A stretch of 64,000 nt of DNA from Bdellovibrionales bacterium RIFCSPHIGHO2_01_FULL_40_29 (GTDB lineage Bacteria; Bdellovibrionota; Bdellovibrionia; Bdellovibrionales; Bdellovibrionaceae), in the NCBI GenBank assembly GCA_001771815.1, contig MEPU01000011.1, forward strand, positions 4,670 to 68,669, in the 5' to 3' direction. The first letter of the stretch is position 1. Every line of letters starts with the position of its first letter. This document shows, one piece after another, positions 17,527-27,085 of the stretch. Made by a program: the position numbers and the translations under genes. The notes below the pieces were generated by a model. That model made no database searches and had not been told where the DNA came from. It saw only the letters and a program-made list of their open reading frames with translations.

Positions 17527-17786
17527 AAGACTCTGCAAAAGAAACTGTAAAAAAGTTCATTCAAAATATTTCTGAAATTACAGAGCTGGATTACGGAGAT
17601 TTTATGCGAAAAGCCAATCACTACTTAATGGAACTGCAAGAAAATATTCAAACTCCGACTGATCAAACGACTCAGTATATTCTAAATGATATGAAACAAC
17701 ATTTACAGTTCAACCCCAATTGGGATATCGAATCAACGCGACATTTTATTCTGAATGAGGCGCAGTTGATTAATCAGCAAACGTAG
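17523..17786 (+). CDS. Small helical protein coupled to the M48 peptidase
   Basis: An 87-residue, cytoplasmic-looking acidic and helical protein without a signal peptide. The start overlaps the peptidase stop by four bases, which is the main evidence that it is real. I do not recognise the family and propose no function. Confidence 0.6.
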   Translation: MKDSAKETVKKFIQNISEITELDYGDFMRKANHYLMELQENIQTPTDQTTQYILNDMKQHLQFNPNWDIESTRHFILNEAQLINQQT

Positions 17787-17876
17787 CTTTCTGCCCCGCT
17801 TCTCTGAATAACAAAACAACAATGCTTCACAACATTGGCTCTTGTTTTGCTGAGAAATACAAAACGAGGTGTATCA

Positions 17877-18272
17877 ATGGAAGAAATGAATCTTGGAATG
17901 ATGATTGAAAATGGCGAGTATACTCTCAGTCATGTCTTGAATTCGCTTCAGCGACTGGGATACACGGAGGACTTCAATTTACCAACAAGTCATCCCGAGT
18001 TTCGCAAAAATCCGCACCTGTTCAAAATTGATGGAATCTTCCGGTTTGACTATCAATCCGATCCTGATGATCAATCCATTTTATATGCGGTGTCCTGTCA
18101 AGAATTGGGTATCAAGGGTGTTATCTTAAATAGTTATGGAATCTACTCAGATCCCGTCATTAGTAAAATTCTTGCTGACCTTGATACCGACTACAATAAG
18201 CGTGAAGCCTACTCGGAGCACATGAACACACGAAAAAAGCCTCCGGAAAAATCCTTAAACTTCCAGAAATAG
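17877..18272 (+). CDS. Conserved small protein of unknown function
   Basis: About 131 residues from ATG 17877, chosen because ACGAGGTG sits upstream. The core reads LGYTEDFNL, then FRFDYQSDPDDQSILYAVSC and KGVILNSYGIYSD. This pattern matches a small conserved family in Bacteroidota and other groups often labelled as related to phosphoribosylpyrophosphate synthetase, a label I cannot support from any catalytic motif here. The C-terminal 25 residues are basic and probably disordered. Confidence 0.65.
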   Translation: MEEMNLGMMIENGEYTLSHVLNSLQRLGYTEDFNLPTSHPEFRKNPHLFKIDGIFRFDYQSDPDDQSILYAVSCQELGIKGVILNSYGIYSDPVISKILADLDTDYNKREAYSEHMNTRKKPPEKSLNFQK

Positions 18273-18345
18273 GCAGTGCATCAAAATACACCAGCCCATT
18301 TGAAGAATGATGTCAAATTAACCAAGTTGTGTCTAAATTTAATCT

Positions 18346-19992
18346 ATGACAGATTTCATTCAAAAAACAACGCCACTTAAAAACACCTACTTATCAGACT
18401 CTCTACTGCAATCTTATCTCGCTCGAAAAATTGCGGAATCTCCGCACGGGCCATTATTATCTGAAATTATTCCTGGCCTAGAGGCCCTCGGAGAACGTGC
18501 GGTTTCTGAAATTCTCAATCTTGGATATCAAGCCGAGGCCGAGCAACCTGAGCACATTCCGTATTCTCCTTGGGGTGAACGCATTGATGAAATCAAAGTT
18601 TCAGATGCTTGGACTCATTTGGCACGCATTGCTGTTGAAGAAAAATTAATTGCAACGGCCTATGACCGTAAACACAAGTCATGGTCCCGAGTTCATCAAA
18701 TGATTCGCATTTATTTATTTGGCCCATCAGCAGCACTTTACACGTGTCCATTGGCTATGTCTGATGGGGCAGCTCGAGCTATCGAGCTGTATGGAAGCGA
18801 TGAATTAAAAAAAACGGCATTCCGTTATTTGACATCAAGTGATCCAACGTCTTTCTGGACTTCCGGTCAATGGATGACTGAAAAAACTGGGGGCTCTGAT
18901 GTGGCTCTTACAACAACTGAAGCCAAACTTGAAGATAACCAGTATCACTTGTATGGAACAAAGTGGTTTACATCCTCAACCACATCAGAAATGGCGATGA
19001 CTCTTGCTCGGACCCCAAATGCTCCAGCCGGAAGTAAAGGATTGAGTTTATTTTTTCTTCGCATGCGGGACTCGCAAAATAAATTGAATCATATTTTCAT
19101 TCACCGCTTGAAAGACAAACTCGGAACCAAAGCGCTGCCAACGGCCGAATTAACATTACAAGGCACTGTTGCTGAATTGGTCGGTAGCCAAGGTGATGGT
19201 ATTAAAAAAATTGCGTCGCTTTTTAATATCACTCGCATTTGGAATGCATGTACCGCGGTAAGCTTCATGCGCCGGGGGATCACTTTAGCTGAAGATTTTT
19301 CGAAACAACGTTTTGCCTTTGGAAAAAATTTAGATGAACACGCTCTTCATACAGAAACATTACTTGATTTGAATGCTGAATTTGTTGCGGGTTTTTTACT
19401 GGTTATGAAAGTCTCTGAACTTTTAGGCAAAGAAGAATGTAACGAAGATCTTCCTGGGGAATCAGCACTTCTTCGGATTTTAACACCACTTGCAAAACTT
19501 TATACTGCAAAACAGTCCATTGCCGTTTCCAGCGAAGTTTTAGAATCTTTTGGAGGCGCAGGTTATGTCGAGGACACTCACCTGCCTCGACTTCTACGAG
19601 ACAGCCAGGTTTTATCTATATGGGAAGGCACGACAAATGTTTTAAGCTTGGACACCTTACGTGCCATTCAAAAAGAAAATGCTTTGATTCCTTTTTTCAA
19701 AAGCTCTACAGAATTATTAAATTCCGTCACTCAACCCGATCTTGTACCTTTTAAAACGAAAACCGAAATAGCACTTCAAGAAATTAAAAGTTTTTTTGAA
19801 ACCACACAGAAAAATGAAACGCAACTTTTAAAGAAGTCCCGCTCAGCATCCTACGCCCTTGCTGAAACATACATGAGCGCGTTGATGCTGAATCATTGCC
19901 AATGGGCCTTGCAGAATAATGACACCAGTCTCATGGATCCTATCCACCGCTGGCATCAAAAGAATTTTATCCGTGGGATTTTGGATAATTAG
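18346..19992 (+). CDS. aidB: AidB-like acyl-CoA dehydrogenase family flavoprotein
   Basis: A 548-residue protein with the acyl-CoA dehydrogenase fold in its long AidB form: an N-terminal 150-residue extension, then CPLAMSDGAAR, the FAD motif SGQWMTEKTGGSDV, and the C-terminal SFGGAGYVEDTHLPRLLRDSQVLSIWEGTTNV with the Trp-Glu-Gly signature. AidB binds DNA and FAD and is linked to the response to alkylating agents in E. coli; true acyl-CoA activity is weak there. It is a single gene here. I am sure of the family, less of the physiological role. Confidence 0.85.
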   Translation: MTDFIQKTTPLKNTYLSDSLLQSYLARKIAESPHGPLLSEIIPGLEALGERAVSEILNLGYQAEAEQPEHIPYSPWGERIDEIKVSDAWTHLARIAVEEKLIATAYDRKHKSWSRVHQMIRIYLFGPSAALYTCPLAMSDGAARAIELYGSDELKKTAFRYLTSSDPTSFWTSGQWMTEKTGGSDVALTTTEAKLEDNQYHLYGTKWFTSSTTSEMAMTLARTPNAPAGSKGLSLFFLRMRDSQNKLNHIFIHRLKDKLGTKALPTAELTLQGTVAELVGSQGDGIKKIASLFNITRIWNACTAVSFMRRGITLAEDFSKQRFAFGKNLDEHALHTETLLDLNAEFVAGFLLVMKVSELLGKEECNEDLPGESALLRILTPLAKLYTAKQSIAVSSEVLESFGGAGYVEDTHLPRLLRDSQVLSIWEGTTNVLSLDTLRAIQKENALIPFFKSSTELLNSVTQPDLVPFKTKTEIALQEIKSFFETTQKNETQLLKKSRSASYALAETYMSALMLNHCQWALQNNDTSLMDPIHRWHQKNFIRGILDN

Positions 19993-20043
19993 AAATCCCT
20001 AGAAATCGACACGCCGCATACCAAAAAGTGAGCTGGTACCTTT

Positions 20044-20439
20044 TTAGCGGTCGAGTTTCATGACGACGGCTGAGTCTGAGGGAACGATGACTTCGGCATG
20101 AGCGATGGCGCCAAAAATTCCTTTTTCAACTGGAATTTCTAGCCTGATGCCGGCTTGTACTGTTTTTGACTCTGCATCTGGACAGGTAAACATGGGTTTG
20201 AGCAATATGGTTTTTGATACAATAAAGCGATTTTTACCGAGGGCCTTTGCTTCGTACAAATAATCCAACCCATGACAATTGGTTTGAACCAATTCATAGT
20301 CAATCAGAACAGAAACACTTTTTACATTGGATTCATAGATCTCATACGTATCGTATTTAATTCCGGAGGCTTCCAACTGATGAAGCTGTGCCCCCGCTGT
20401 TGATCCGATAAAAAATAATAAACTCATTAAAGATTTCAT
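20044..20439 (-). CDS. Exported protein of unknown function
   Basis: A 131-residue protein with a signal peptide (SLMSLLFFIGSTAGAQ). The mature part alternates beta strands (VSVLIDYELVQTNCHG, NRFIVSKTILLKPMFTC, AEVIVPSDSAVVMKL) and carries two Cys that could pair. GGGAG lies upstream of the ATG. It is convergent with the AidB-like gene. No family recognised. Confidence 0.6.
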   Translation of the reverse strand: MKSLMSLLFFIGSTAGAQLHQLEASGIKYDTYEIYESNVKSVSVLIDYELVQTNCHGLDYLYEAKALGKNRFIVSKTILLKPMFTCPDAESKTVQAGIRLEIPVEKGIFGAIAHAEVIVPSDSAVVMKLDR

Positions 20440-20534
20440 TGCGACTCCCAGCCATTTTTGTTGTTTGATTGAAAAAGATCATATCAATTCAATTTCAAAT
20501 TGCATGGGAAGAAAATTCTGTTAACAAAAATCAA

Positions 20535-20978
20535 TTACAAAATATTAAGTGCCCGATTCAATTCACGATTCCACGGAGAACTAACTCCCGCTTCAAGCGT
20601 GGCCTCATCCATCACAGAGTTATCTCTGAACAAACAAAGTCGAACTGTTGCGATATTTCCATTTAACTGACGACGACCAAGAATGCTTTGCCCTGAATGT
20701 CGCAAACAAGCACCAATCGTTTGATTACGTGTAGCTCGATAGGCCTGGTTGGCATCAGCTCCACCATAAAGATTGTTTCGTCCCGAAGATAAGGCTCGAG
20801 TCGACATACCGCCATACTCACCCCAGAAATAACACATCTCTAGCCTGGCAGGACGTGGAAATTGAATCTCAATGGCAACCACATGCCCAGAATATTGCAC
20901 ACAGTTCCGTTGATCAATCGTCACCGGAGCGGCGTTTGTCATGAGTATTCCAGAAAAAAACGCTAAAATTGATAGCAT
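20535..20978 (-). CDS. Exported protein of unknown function
   Basis: About 147 residues from ATG 20978, which has an AAGGGGG ribosome-binding site and opens a clean signal peptide (SILAFFSGILMTNAAP). The mature protein has four Cys and many Arg, with segments VVAIEIQFPRPARLEMCYFWGE and NIATVRLCLFRD suggesting a compact beta domain. Not recognised. Confidence 0.62.
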   Translation of the reverse strand: MLSILAFFSGILMTNAAPVTIDQRNCVQYSGHVVAIEIQFPRPARLEMCYFWGEYGGMSTRALSSGRNNLYGGADANQAYRATRNQTIGACLRHSGQSILGRRQLNGNIATVRLCLFRDNSVMDEATLEAGVSSPWNRELNRALNIL

Positions 20979-21162
20979 AGAAACCCCCTTTTTAAAGAAA
21001 TTAGCTGAATCTGTTGGCTGAATCAAACCAATAGCACTCAACATGTATTTAATTATTCTTTGCTTAACTTTCACTCACCGCAGAAAAAAAACCTAGCAGT
21101 TAACTTTTAACTTTTTTACCCAAGATATACCCAAGATGTAGAAATTAGCATACCTTTCGCTC

Positions 21163-22005
21163 ATGCAAAAACCGATGGAAGAAATCCGCGACGGCCAGTC
21201 TTTAGAACTTTTAAAAGAGCTTCATATCCTCACGCGAGAGGGAAAAATAAACCAAGACTCACGGCGCAAATTGAAACAAATCTACCATCTTTATAATTTT
21301 ATTGAGCCCCTCCTGAAAGATCTGTCCAACAAGAGCCCCTCGTTAAACCTTGTTGACCATGGTGCTGGTAAGTCCTACTTGGGGTTTATTATTTACGATT
21401 TATTTTTTAAATCACTGGGGCGAGGTCATGTTTATGGTATTGAAACACGTGAAGCGTTGATTCATAAGTCACTTGATTTACAGAAACGTCTAGGATTTTC
21501 CAACATGTCCTTTTTAAATCTCTCTGTTGCTGACTCCATTTCATCAGACAAAATTCCTGAAACTGTCGAGATGGTTACAGCTCTGCACGCTTGTGATACC
21601 GCCACAGACGATGCTATTGAGTTTGCCATTCAAAAAAAAGCAAACTCTGTTATTTTAATTCCCTGCTGCCAAGCTGAGGTGGCCGCAAGCCTCAAGAAGA
21701 ACAAAGCCCAGCGCCTCTCCAATCCCCTGACTGAAATTTGGCGCCATCCCATTCACACTCGAGAGTTCGGTAGCCATGTTACAAATGTTTTGCGCTGCTT
21801 ACGACTTGAAGCCTATGGCTACCAAGTAACGGTGACTGAGTTTGTAGGACTTGAGCACTCTCTGAAAAATGAGCTGATTATTGCCCGTAAACATGAACGC
21901 CCCAAAGCTCGACCAGCAGAGCGTTTAAAGTCCATTCTTTCTGAGCTTGGAATTGAAGAACTTCAGTTTCGCTTTAATACGGATTTTGAGAAATATGTTG
22001 AGTAA
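21163..22005 (+). CDS. SAM-dependent methyltransferase (Methyltransf_32 type)
   Basis: A 280-residue protein. The SAM-binding region LVDHGAGKSYLGFIIYDLF (from about residue 63), GIETREALI, and the characteristic TALHACDTATDDAIEFA with IPCCQAEVAA identify the Methyltransf_32 group, relatives of eukaryotic GSTCD/METTL25. The substrate in bacteria is not known; an RNA target is possible. It is followed after 17 bases by an S4-like RNA-binding protein, which fits an RNA-related job. Confidence 0.8.
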   Translation: MQKPMEEIRDGQSLELLKELHILTREGKINQDSRRKLKQIYHLYNFIEPLLKDLSNKSPSLNLVDHGAGKSYLGFIIYDLFFKSLGRGHVYGIETREALIHKSLDLQKRLGFSNMSFLNLSVADSISSDKIPETVEMVTALHACDTATDDAIEFAIQKKANSVILIPCCQAEVAASLKKNKAQRLSNPLTEIWRHPIHTREFGSHVTNVLRCLRLEAYGYQVTVTEFVGLEHSLKNELIIARKHERPKARPAERLKSILSELGIEELQFRFNTDFEKYVE

Positions 22006-22022
22006 TTCTGAGGTTTGCCTTA

Positions 22023-22298
22023 TTGCTTATAGCCATGAAAGATTATATTCCAGATCAGCCCCAAAATTCTTTCCGCATTATCGTTGAACTGAATAAGCGC
22101 GTGAGTCGCATGGATACAGTGCTTCTCAATGCCCTGAAAGAGCAAAAAGAAAATTTGGACTTACGAAATATTTCACGCGCTGGCCTGAAAGAACTTTTTT
22201 TAAAAGGCCAAATTCAAATCAAAGGTCAACGAGCAAAGCCATCCTCTGCATTAGCGGCGGGAACTACTTATATCGATATTTTAGGTTATACCTCATAA
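22023..22298 (+). CDS. S4-like RNA-binding small protein
   Basis: About 91 residues. The central part (VSRMDTVLLNALKEQ, ISRAGLKELFLKGQIQIKGQ, SSALAAGTTYIDI) follows the S4 fold: R-x-D-x-x-L, S-R-x-x-x-x-x-L-I-x-x-G-x-V and a closing G-x-x-I. A TTG at 22023 has GAGG nine bases upstream; the ATG at 22035 is the alternative start. S4 domains bind structured RNA. It probably forms an operon with the methyltransferase. Confidence 0.65.
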   Translation: MLIAMKDYIPDQPQNSFRIIVELNKRVSRMDTVLLNALKEQKENLDLRNISRAGLKELFLKGQIQIKGQRAKPSSALAAGTTYIDILGYTS

Positions 22299-22324
22299 GT
22301 TCCACTTGCAGTTGTAGCCAACTT

Positions 22325-23014
22325 TTAGCGAGCTCCGTTTGTAACATACTCTTGGCGTTCTATTTCAGATTCCATGATATTTTGAGTTTGAGCTTCAACC
22401 ACATTATTCAAAATTTTTTCACTGACAGGTCCTGGAAGAAATTTTTTAAAAGTTTCTGTTTCAATACTGCTCGCATGATACATCAGTTCGGCTTTAATCC
22501 CCGCCATACGCTCGCGGTACTCGAAATTAAGAGATTCATCCTCAATTTGGGGATCACCAATAATAGACAAGATCACTTGTTCCGCTAAATTTTTCTGATC
22601 CGACTTCAAGGCCTCCAATAAAAGATCAATTCCACCGTGAACTTGAGGAGCTGTCATTCTTTGAGGACTCAGGAAAATCGCAACTGCATTTTCGATCCAT
22701 TGGCTCTCTTTTAATATTTCGGCAATCACCCTTTCATCTTCTTCAGTCCTAAATGTTTTCTTTTGGATTTCATAGAATCGCTGAAATTTAAGCTCTGTCT
22801 CAAGTCTTTCTTCCGCTTGCACGGATTTCACCGCTAACGGCGTTGGCTTTTGAGGTGAAGTGATTTTTTGAACAGCATGAATCTCTGTAGATGCCGCAGC
22901 AACATTTCTAGAATTTGAAAAATGATCACTTGGAGAAATTGCTGTGGGGTGAAAAAACCCCCACCCCACAGCAACCATTGAAATTCCAAACGAAATTCTT
23001 AAGTAACGATTCAT
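22325..23014 (-). CDS. Membrane-anchored or exported protein coupled to the PKD/Hint lipoprotein
   Basis: About 229 residues from ATG 23014, one base after the stop of the large upstream gene, with GGAG about ten bases before it. A hydrophobic segment (ISFGISMVAVGWGFF) near the N-terminus is a signal peptide or anchor. The rest is charged and helical (ERLETELKFQRFYEIQKK, EDERVIAEILKES). No family recognised. The tight spacing suggests it works with, or is exported beside, the PKD/Hint lipoprotein. Confidence 0.65.
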   Translation of the reverse strand: MNRYLRISFGISMVAVGWGFFHPTAISPSDHFSNSRNVAAASTEIHAVQKITSPQKPTPLAVKSVQAEERLETELKFQRFYEIQKKTFRTEEDERVIAEILKESQWIENAVAIFLSPQRMTAPQVHGGIDLLLEALKSDQKNLAEQVILSIIGDPQIEDESLNFEYRERMAGIKAELMYHASSIETETFKKFLPGPVSEKILNNVVEAQTQNIMESEIERQEYVTNGAR

Positions 23015-23015
23015 T

Positions 23016-25796
23016 CTACTTTTTCTCCAAAACACCGCGGATCAAACGATTTTTAAAGAGATCCCGATTCAATTCTTGTGTTCCTTCGTTTTGATAGAAT
23101 GCCGTTCCTGCCATGTATCCATTCAAGAAAACCACATTCTTTTTCAAATCATTCGATTTCACAAAGACATTGTAAACCTTGCCAAAGTACTCTTCGTTAA
23201 CAATGGACACGATCGGATCACGTCGAGCTCCAAGTTGTAATAAATTGTCACCAACTTTGAATTCACTGGCCATCTTCATCATTCCAGATTCATGCAGAAC
23301 CGCATGATTAGGAGTGACTTTCAATTCTCCACCAGATTTCATTTTAAATATCAGGATGGGCTGTGTCGTATCCACTAACTCAGTCACCCACTTATCCACG
23401 GCTGTTTTTTGAACGGACTTGCTGCTCATGATGCTGTTGCTTTGCAATGTTCCAACCCATGGCATTTCCTGAGTCAGAGCATCAATAAATTTCACTGGTG
23501 CCAAGTTACGATCATGCTTTGCCTTAGCAATAATTGTTTGCTCCGGAGTCGCACAAGACGATACACACACCGCTGCGATATACACTGTTGCCGGCACATT
23601 ACAGCTTGCATTCACATTTATTGGCGCAATCCATGGTTTTTTACTTTTTGAATTCATAAACGTTGGATACAAATGACGTGAAGTATTATTCAGTCCAATA
23701 TTTTTATAGCTAGTATCTTCAAAGTTTACCAAAAATTCTTTGATCAATGGATTCTGATCCTGGCACTTCACCATCCAATCGAATCGACCAGCAGCGTGAG
23801 CATTACTCAGACTGTCATGTGAACATCGTGACGTGACAAGATTTCGACAGTATGTGTTTGTCACCCACTCTGTTGCCGTTATGACACGACTTTCCTCTTG
23901 AACTTTGTGATCGATACAAGCCAGTGTCACTGTTGTTGTGACTGTGCGCTCTTTTGTGATCACACCAATTTGATTTTTAGGACACACGGCCGAGCTTCCG
24001 ATTTCTTCTTCAGTTGTTGTTGATGAACTTGATCGAACCGCTTCGGGATTACCATCACACAGACGTGTTTCGATGGGCGCTGCTCCACATCGATCGGCAG
24101 GAGCGATGTTTCCGCTGCTATCGCGACATTCATAAATTCGGGTTTGCGAACCACCGCAATCAGCTGAACACGCACCCCAATTGTCTGTTGGAGTATTGGA
24201 GTAAACAGGGCACTGACCTGCTAAAATCACATCGCCTAATCGTGAGTTCGATGAAATCACGCTGCCGTTCACACACGATTGATCCACAAGCTGTTGAACA
24301 GTATTTGTAATACCCTCTTCGCCGTACTGACATGTTACTGGTAGACTGACTGACCCCGTAACCACTCCCACTTGAACAGTTCCATTGGGTCCAAACTCAC
24401 CGCAACCATTTTGACATGATGTTTGAGTGGCTGTTGTTGAGCCTGAAATAATTCCGTTATTACAAGTGATGGTCTCTTTGACAGAATCACATGACCCAAC
24501 AGGTTGGCTTGAACTGTAAAGAACGATGGATTGGCCATCACTCAAACTTTGACTACCCTCTGCTGTTGAAACTTGACACGATTGATGTAAACACTCACCT
24601 TCACTCACGAGAACTTGCGAGCGCGATGTTTCAACCCATACCAATGAATCTGCAGAGGCCTGACAAGTTTGGGTGATTTGCTCACGGTACACATTTTCAC
24701 GACTACCATTCACTCCACACGCAACCGTTTGTGTATTTGTTGTTCCGTCAAGTAAACGAGTCTCTCCCACTTCAGCACAGACATTTGGATCTACCGGTGG
24801 TGGTGGCTCTACCGGACCTGGGATATCTTCCAAATAATCCACGGCTCTTACTTGGCGAGTTAATGTGATGGTGTTTGAATCTAATGCTCCCAAGCGCACA
24901 GTGACTGTGATGGTATAATTTCCCGGAAGATCATAAGTATGATTCACGGTCGATGTGGTCGCCACAGGCGTACCATCACCAAAGTTCCAAGAAATCTGAG
25001 TGCCTTCATATGCTAAACACGAAAGTTCACTCAAAGAAAATGTTGAGCGCGCCTCGATAGACACCTCTGTTGGCCCGACGATATCTAAATTTTCAATTGG
25101 ACAATCAATTCCACTGGTGAGTGGCAAAATTGTAATATGATGATTTAACACGGTGGTTTGATTATTTGAATCCACAGTGGTGACAACTAAATTGTGCTCA
25201 CCCACCATAAAACTATGAGATACAGGGCCCACTGAACTCACGACAGCCGTACCATCATTAAAATTCCATTGCGCACTTTGCAATTGAATGGTGTTTGGAA
25301 TAGCTAACGAAAACTCATACAGATTAAACTCTGTTCCAATCTGAGGCCCTACGACAAGAACATCCGAGTTTGTCACACCAACTCGCACCGAGGTCGTCAC
25401 TGCTGTCTCTTCTTGAATTTTTGAATACGCGCCATCCACTATACTTTTTGATGAGCTCACCTGAATGACATAGATTCCTGTCCCTTTGATTTTAGCAGAG
25501 ACACTCGAACCCTGACCTAAAACAACCCCTGATGCGGTCCAGGTGGCTTTTTCAGCTTGGGCGCAATCAACGGAACTACCTAAACTGAGCTCCGCGCTCT
25601 GTCCAGATACCAAAGAGTCTGCGCCTTGAATCTCGGCGTTCTCTAAAGATGTTCCGTTAGCCTGACAATTTGTCAGGCCAGAGACAGAATCTGAAATTCC
25701 AACAGCCCCATCGGCGGAACCTGAAGGTTGACACGATGTGATCGCTAAAACTCCAATGACAGCCAAAGACATTTTCAGGTGATTTGTGATTTTCAT
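23016..25796 (-). CDS. Large lipoprotein with PKD domains, a thrombospondin-like repeat and a C-terminal Hint-like domain
   Basis: About 926 residues from ATG 25796 (GGAGAG upstream). Lipobox AITSC at residues 18-22. Two PKD-type beta domains are marked by WNFNDGTAVV and SWNFGDGTPVA with HSFMVGEHNL and HTYDLPGNYTITVTV. A Cys-rich middle section ends in a thrombospondin-1-like WGACSADCGGSQTR. The last 179 residues look like a Hint (Hedgehog/intein) module: a candidate nucleophile Cys748 (CATPEQTII), PVKFIDAL, the TPNH block at 828-831, VGDNLL, and VYNVFV before FLNGYMAG. The terminal His-Asn of splicing inteins is absent. It would sit on the cell surface and may cleave itself. Confidence 0.8.
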   Translation of the reverse strand: MKITNHLKMSLAVIGVLAITSCQPSGSADGAVGISDSVSGLTNCQANGTSLENAEIQGADSLVSGQSAELSLGSSVDCAQAEKATWTASGVVLGQGSSVSAKIKGTGIYVIQVSSSKSIVDGAYSKIQEETAVTTSVRVGVTNSDVLVVGPQIGTEFNLYEFSLAIPNTIQLQSAQWNFNDGTAVVSSVGPVSHSFMVGEHNLVVTTVDSNNQTTVLNHHITILPLTSGIDCPIENLDIVGPTEVSIEARSTFSLSELSCLAYEGTQISWNFGDGTPVATTSTVNHTYDLPGNYTITVTVRLGALDSNTITLTRQVRAVDYLEDIPGPVEPPPPVDPNVCAEVGETRLLDGTTNTQTVACGVNGSRENVYREQITQTCQASADSLVWVETSRSQVLVSEGECLHQSCQVSTAEGSQSLSDGQSIVLYSSSQPVGSCDSVKETITCNNGIISGSTTATQTSCQNGCGEFGPNGTVQVGVVTGSVSLPVTCQYGEEGITNTVQQLVDQSCVNGSVISSNSRLGDVILAGQCPVYSNTPTDNWGACSADCGGSQTRIYECRDSSGNIAPADRCGAAPIETRLCDGNPEAVRSSSSTTTEEEIGSSAVCPKNQIGVITKERTVTTTVTLACIDHKVQEESRVITATEWVTNTYCRNLVTSRCSHDSLSNAHAAGRFDWMVKCQDQNPLIKEFLVNFEDTSYKNIGLNNTSRHLYPTFMNSKSKKPWIAPINVNASCNVPATVYIAAVCVSSCATPEQTIIAKAKHDRNLAPVKFIDALTQEMPWVGTLQSNSIMSSKSVQKTAVDKWVTELVDTTQPILIFKMKSGGELKVTPNHAVLHESGMMKMASEFKVGDNLLQLGARRDPIVSIVNEEYFGKVYNVFVKSNDLKKNVVFLNGYMAGTAFYQNEGTQELNRDLFKNRLIRGVLEKK

Positions 25797-26054
25797 TTTA
25801 CTCTCCATGTATAAATTTAAACCCATGAAGACAGACTACGAGAAAATATTCCAGAATACTGTTTTCACTGCAACCCATTGAAATATCTGAATAAAACCTC
25901 GTAATGATTTGAATTGATCCGCACTAACCTATTGAAACAACTGAAAAACAAAAAGAAAGAAGAATTTTATTTTTTAAAATCGAAAAAAACCTAAACACAA
26001 TGATGAAAAATAAGCGGCTGAAATTCTTTTTTTTTGGTCAACACTTTGACAGTG

Positions 26055-27029
26055 CTATCGATTCACGCGACGAACCGTAAATCCGTTCATTCTCAAAAGC
26101 TCAAGTACCCCTTCGGGGCCAATCAAGTGGCCAGCACCAAAGGCATAAAATGGAGGAGTTAAATTTTTCTGATTTGCTTCACGAACCTCGGATTCAATAA
26201 CAGTCACCCACTTTTTATTACGTTCACTCAGCAAGCACTGCAAAAGTGGCTGGGACAATTGAAACTCGAGTTCGGCTTTGAGGCGCTCCTCGCGCCCCGT
26301 TCGATACGCTGATCGCATTGAATTCATATGACTGGACATGTTTTTCCCTCGGTAGCGAATCCAGTCCGTCATATACTGCTCATACAGATGATCTCGGCAG
26401 TTCTCCGACAGCAAGTTTCCGCTGCCATCTAAAAATGTGATTTTCTTTTCTTGTTGACGTGCGCGTTCTAAAAGATTCAGATCCATCGAGCTTTCAATAT
26501 CTCCAACATCATCGAAAACAGAAAAAATTTCAGTCTCAGGAGGCTGCAAAACCACCAGCAAGTAGAATGCTGTGGCTGGAGAAAAGGATTGAATGATACT
26601 TTCTTCTTTAAAAAAGGGAAGAAACAAATCTTTAATATAATTCCAATTCTCGCTCGAAATACGCTGACTGAGCCTAAGATTATTCTTGCTGTGATTGTTC
26701 CCTAGGGATTTGTTATTTTGAGCCAACACATTCCGTGCTGCTTTTTGAACGATACTGTACTCGGCTTGATTGAGTCTCATTTCTTTTTTTAAACTTTGCG
26801 GATCAAAGGGATCCACTTCAATCCCTATTTGGCTGGATTCATCAAATTTTTCCAAAACAACAGATGGAAAAACGTCCAATGGCACGCCGATATGAATCGT
26901 CCCCAGAAGATAAGCTCGCTCCGTATTTCGAGAAATTTCATAAAAAAAAGGTTTTCGCAGCGATGCACAACCCCCAACGAAAAAAGACAATAAAAAAATA
27001 AGATTTAATTTTAAAAAAAAATGAGCCAT
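26055..27029 (-). CDS. TraB/GumN-family lipoprotein
   Basis: About 324 residues from ATG 27029. Lipobox VGGC (Cys21). Two hallmark motifs of the TraB/GumN family are present: LLGTIHIGVP at 41-50 and GAGHLIGPEGVLELL from residue 298, with IGIEVDPFD between them. Members are proposed metalloproteases of the Tiki/TraB superfamily, with the GxxH motifs as metal ligands. A TTG at 27065 is an alternative start without a better ribosome-binding site. Substrate unknown. Confidence 0.82.
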   Translation of the reverse strand: MAHFFLKLNLIFLLSFFVGGCASLRKPFFYEISRNTERAYLLGTIHIGVPLDVFPSVVLEKFDESSQIGIEVDPFDPQSLKKEMRLNQAEYSIVQKAARNVLAQNNKSLGNNHSKNNLRLSQRISSENWNYIKDLFLPFFKEESIIQSFSPATAFYLLVVLQPPETEIFSVFDDVGDIESSMDLNLLERARQQEKKITFLDGSGNLLSENCRDHLYEQYMTDWIRYRGKNMSSHMNSMRSAYRTGREERLKAELEFQLSQPLLQCLLSERNKKWVTVIESEVREANQKNLTPPFYAFGAGHLIGPEGVLELLRMNGFTVRRVNR

Positions 27030-27085
27030 CTCAATTAAACTGAGAGAACTTCGACTCAAAAACAAGATCTTATCGCAACGTTAAT

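Noticed and set aside
26030-26054. Terminator after the TraB/GumN gene
   Set aside because: The nine-T tract is on the plus strand, but the gene is on the minus strand, where the tract reads as A.
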